A stretch of 13,529 nucleotides of DNA, taken from the NCBI GenBank assembly GCA_046732255.1, contig JBKPMR010000049.1, forward strand, positions 1 to 13,529, in the 5' to 3' direction. The stretch is from DATBLE01 sp046732255. GTDB lineage: Bacteria > Actinomycetota > Thermoleophilia > Gaiellales > Gaiellaceae. Both the position numbers and the translations under genes were made by a program. Shown piece after piece: positions 12,069-13,529 of the stretch (within the stretch, counting starts at the first letter, position 1; each line of letters begins with the position of its first letter). The notes beneath the pieces were generated by a model. That model did not search any database, was not told where the DNA came from, and saw nothing but the letters and a program-made list of their open reading frames with translations.

Positions 12069-13082
12069 ATGCCGGAGAGCTGGCGGAACCGCAAGACGCT
12101 GATCCTCAGCTGGTCGGACATGGTCGGGCTGCTGACGCCGGCCGAGTACGTCGACTGCGTCGAGCACGCCTATCGAATGCACGGGCTCGGTCGGGTCTAC
12201 ATGGAGCCGAAGGGCCACATCGTCCTCGACCGCTACCGGGGCGAGTGGGAGGTGATGCCGTCGTATATCGAAGAGCCCGAGGCGGCGGCCTGCAAGTGGG
12301 TCTCGATCCGCGAGGACAACGCCCGGTACGAGCTGCCGGCGGTCTTCTCGATCCTGATCTACACGCACCCGGAGACCGGCTTCCCGCTCGCGATCTGCGA
12401 CGGCTCGTACCACACGCTGATGCGGACGGGCGCGTCGGCCGCGGTCTCGGCGCGCTGGCTCGCGCGGAAGGACTCGAAGGTGCTGGCGATCGTCGGCAGC
12501 GGTCTCGTCGGCCGGGGCGCGCTTGCGACGTGCGACACCGTGTTCGACTGGGAGGAGGTCCGCGTCTGGAGCCGCACCGAGGAGTCCGTCGAGCGCTTCC
12601 TCGAGTCGGAGGCGCCCAAGCACCCGCACCTCCGGATCACCGGGACGACCGACGTCGAGCAGGCCGTCACCGGCGCCGATGTGGTCGTCACCGGTACCCA
12701 CGCGCGGAAGTGGCTCGTCGACGACGCCTGGGTGAAGCCGGGGGCGCACATCGCCGCTCTCGGCGCGGACCTGAAAGGCGAGCAGGAGATCGACCCGCGC
12801 ACGCTGCAGCGCGGTCGCGTGTTCGTCGACGACATCCGGCAGTGCCGTGAGGACGGCGAGATCAACGTGCCGCTGTCGGAGGGCCTGATCACCGAGGACG
12901 ACGTCGCCGGAGAGATCGGCAAGGTGATCTGCGGCGAGCTCGAAGGGCGCCAGTCCGACGAGCAGGTGACGGTCTTCGACTCGACCGGGATCGCGCTCCA
13001 GGACTCCGCGACGGTGCCGCTCGAGTACGAACGCGCGGTCGCCGCGGGCGTCGGCGTCGAGAAGAAGATGATCTCGACGTGA
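12069..13082 (+). CDS. Ornithine cyclodeaminase / mu-crystallin family NAD(P)-dependent protein
   Basis: The 337-residue product has the two-domain layout of the ornithine cyclodeaminase/alanine dehydrogenase/mu-crystallin family. A substrate-domain lysine (Lys76 in AACKWVSI), the hinge RTGASAAVSARWLA (119-132), a Rossmann motif AIVGSGLVGRGAL (140-152), WSRT after beta-2, and C-terminal VFDSTGIALQDSAT (Asp304, Asp312) are all visible. Relatives cyclise ornithine with loss of ammonia, interconvert alanine and pyruvate, or reduce cyclic imino acids and ketimines. The Rossmann loop reads GSGLVG rather than the common GTGVQA, so it may not be a classical ornithine cyclodeaminase. Beside a carbamoylase, a role in handling the freed amino or imino acid is plausible. 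It overlaps the next small gene in GTGA. Confidence 0.87.
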   Translation: MPESWRNRKTLILSWSDMVGLLTPAEYVDCVEHAYRMHGLGRVYMEPKGHIVLDRYRGEWEVMPSYIEEPEAAACKWVSIREDNARYELPAVFSILIYTHPETGFPLAICDGSYHTLMRTGASAAVSARWLARKDSKVLAIVGSGLVGRGALATCDTVFDWEEVRVWSRTEESVERFLESEAPKHPHLRITGTTDVEQAVTGADVVVTGTHARKWLVDDAWVKPGAHIAALGADLKGEQEIDPRTLQRGRVFVDDIRQCREDGEINVPLSEGLITEDDVAGEIGKVICGELEGRQSDEQVTVFDSTGIALQDSATVPLEYERAVAAGVGVEKKMIST

Positions 13083-13360
13083 GCTACGCCGGAATCAGCT
13101 TCGAGGCGGAGATGACGGCGGACCAGGCCGCCCGCCTGGCGGTTCTGATGGAGGAGGGACGGGCGACGCGGCCGGAGGGCGTCGTCACCGCGCTCCTCGA
13201 ATACGCGGACGGCCGTGGCCGCCTCCTTGCGGTCTGGCGGGACGCCGAGACGCTCGAACGCTACCTCGCCGAGGCGGAGGTTCCGCGCGGCACCGAGCTG
13301 ATGCGGAAGATCGGTCTCGAGCCCGAGGTGCGCCGGTTCGACGTCCTCGACCTGGGCTAG
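13079..13360 (+). CDS. Small protein, possible dimeric alpha/beta-barrel fold, function unknown
   Basis: The 93-residue product starts with the GTG of a GTGA overlap with the preceding gene, so it is probably translated with it. It alternates strands and helices: ISFEAEMTADQAARLAVLMEEGR, then VVTALLEYADGRGRLLAVWRDAETLERYLAEAEVPRGTELMRKIGLEPEVRRFDVLDLG. The run 'LLAVWRDAETLERYL' recalls the W-x-D/S-x-E-x-x-x-x-Y/F pattern of dimeric alpha/beta-barrel proteins such as the antibiotic-biosynthesis monooxygenase and EthD groups. No catalytic residue can be named and no function is assigned. Codon use looks like that of its neighbours. It is the last convincing gene in the window. Confidence 0.75.
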   Translation: MSYAGISFEAEMTADQAARLAVLMEEGRATRPEGVVTALLEYADGRGRLLAVWRDAETLERYLAEAEVPRGTELMRKIGLEPEVRRFDVLDLG

Positions 13361-13375
13361 ATGGCTGACCGGAAA

Positions 13376-13399
13376 ATCTCGTGCGTCCGAACGCGAGAT
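13376..13399. terminator. Hairpin after the last gene, terminator-like on the minus strand
   Basis: An 8-pair stem (ATCTCGTG with CGCGAGAT, one T-G pair) encloses an 8-base loop, beginning 16 bases after the stop of the last gene. Read on the minus strand the stem runs into TTTT, the form of a weak intrinsic terminator for a gene arriving from the right. Read on the plus strand there is no T run. Confidence 0.35.
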
Positions 13400-13434
13400 C
13401 TGGCCGTCTGGGCCGCTCCCGCTCCGGTTCCGCG

Positions 13435-13455
13435 GCCGGTGGCCGCTCCACCGGC
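13435..13455. repeat. Short GC-rich inverted repeat
   Basis: GCCGGTGG and CCACCGGC pair perfectly around a 5-base loop. It lies between the hairpin near the gene end and the much larger hairpin downstream. Confidence 0.4.
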
Positions 13456-13468
13456 GCGTCCGCTTCGC

Positions 13469-13519
13469 GCGCCGAGCCCGTCACCGTTACTTGTTCAGTA
13501 GCGGTGCCGGGCTCGGCGC
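13469..13519. repeat. Long hairpin, 22 base pairs, 5-base loop
   Basis: The outer arms GCGCCGAGCCCG (13469-13480) and CGGGCTCGGCGC (13508-13519) pair perfectly over 12 bases. After a single T/C mismatch, 10 more pairs (one T-G) close on the loop TGTTC at 13492-13496. There is no T run on either strand within the window, so it is not a standard intrinsic terminator. It could be a terminator of another kind, a repeat element or a structured RNA. No gene was found in 13361-13529. Confidence 0.6.
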
Positions 13520-13529
13520 ACGCCCCAGA

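Noticed and set aside
13361..13501. Short plus-strand frame starting ATG right after the stop of the last gene
   Set aside because: It encodes about 46 Pro/Ala/Arg-rich residues, has no ribosome site, and passes through three hairpins, so it looks like chance.
1..13529. CRISPR arrays, tRNA/rRNA genes, insertion sequences or phage genes
   Set aside because: No regularly spaced repeats, cloverleaf-like sequence, transposase motif or terminal inverted repeats were seen on either strand.

Overview
This 13.5 kb window is strongly GC-rich. Genes are tightly packed, many start with GTG or TTG, and stop/start overlaps of the ATGA, GTGA and TTGA type recur. That style, plus promoter -10 boxes of the form TAGA(C/G)T placed 6-8 bases from start codons, suggests a high-GC actinobacterium. 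Thermoleophilia (Gaiella/Solirubrobacter-like) would fit, but this is inference from style, not from a marker gene. No rRNA, tRNA, CRISPR array, transposase or phage gene was seen.

Layout from left to right. (1) 1-2283, plus strand: the 3' part of a family III (CaiB/BaiF) CoA-transferase, a RidA-type imine/enamine deaminase, and a PuuE-type allantoinase/cyclic-imide hydrolase of the polysaccharide-deacetylase fold. (2) 2280-2853, minus strand: a VapBC (Phd/YefM + PIN) toxin-antitoxin pair, tail to tail with the previous operon. (3) 2970-3371, plus: a small NTF2/SnoaL-like protein. (4) 3376-4410, minus: an alpha/beta hydrolase and an FmdB-type zinc ribbon. (5) 4409-10803, plus: a compact six-gene catabolic operon. 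It holds a 54-residue GatC/AtzG-like candidate subunit, an amidase-signature enzyme, a dihydropyrimidinase/hydantoinase, an isochorismatase-fold amidohydrolase of the N-carbamoylsarcosine/maleamate type, a D-malate/tartrate-type dehydrogenase and a single-chain aconitase-family hydro-lyase. (6) 10782-12020, minus: an M20 N-carbamoyl amino acid/allantoate amidohydrolase. (7) 12069-13360, plus and divergent from (6): an ornithine cyclodeaminase/mu-crystallin family protein and a small protein of unknown function. (8) 13361-13529: no convincing gene, but three successive hairpins, one with 22 base pairs.

How the genes may work together. Almost everything here opens or trims cyclic amides, ureides, imines or amides. 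The most interesting reading concerns the central operon. A cyclic-imide-opening amidohydrolase, a half-amide (maleamate-type) hydrolase, an aconitase-family maleate hydratase and a D-malate dehydrogenase would, in that order, convert a cyclic imide such as maleimide, or any maleamate precursor, to maleate, then D-malate, then pyruvate plus CO2, releasing ammonia. Two features of the aconitase-like protein support a non-citrate substrate: the arginine expected to contact the third carboxylate of citrate appears to be tryptophan, and one of the three canonical Fe-S cysteines is serine. Competing readings are hydantoin/N-carbamoyl amino acid degradation (hydantoinase plus M20 carbamoylase), purine ureide degradation (PuuE plus M20), or N-methylhydantoin/creatinine degradation. 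Substrates cannot be settled from sequence alone.
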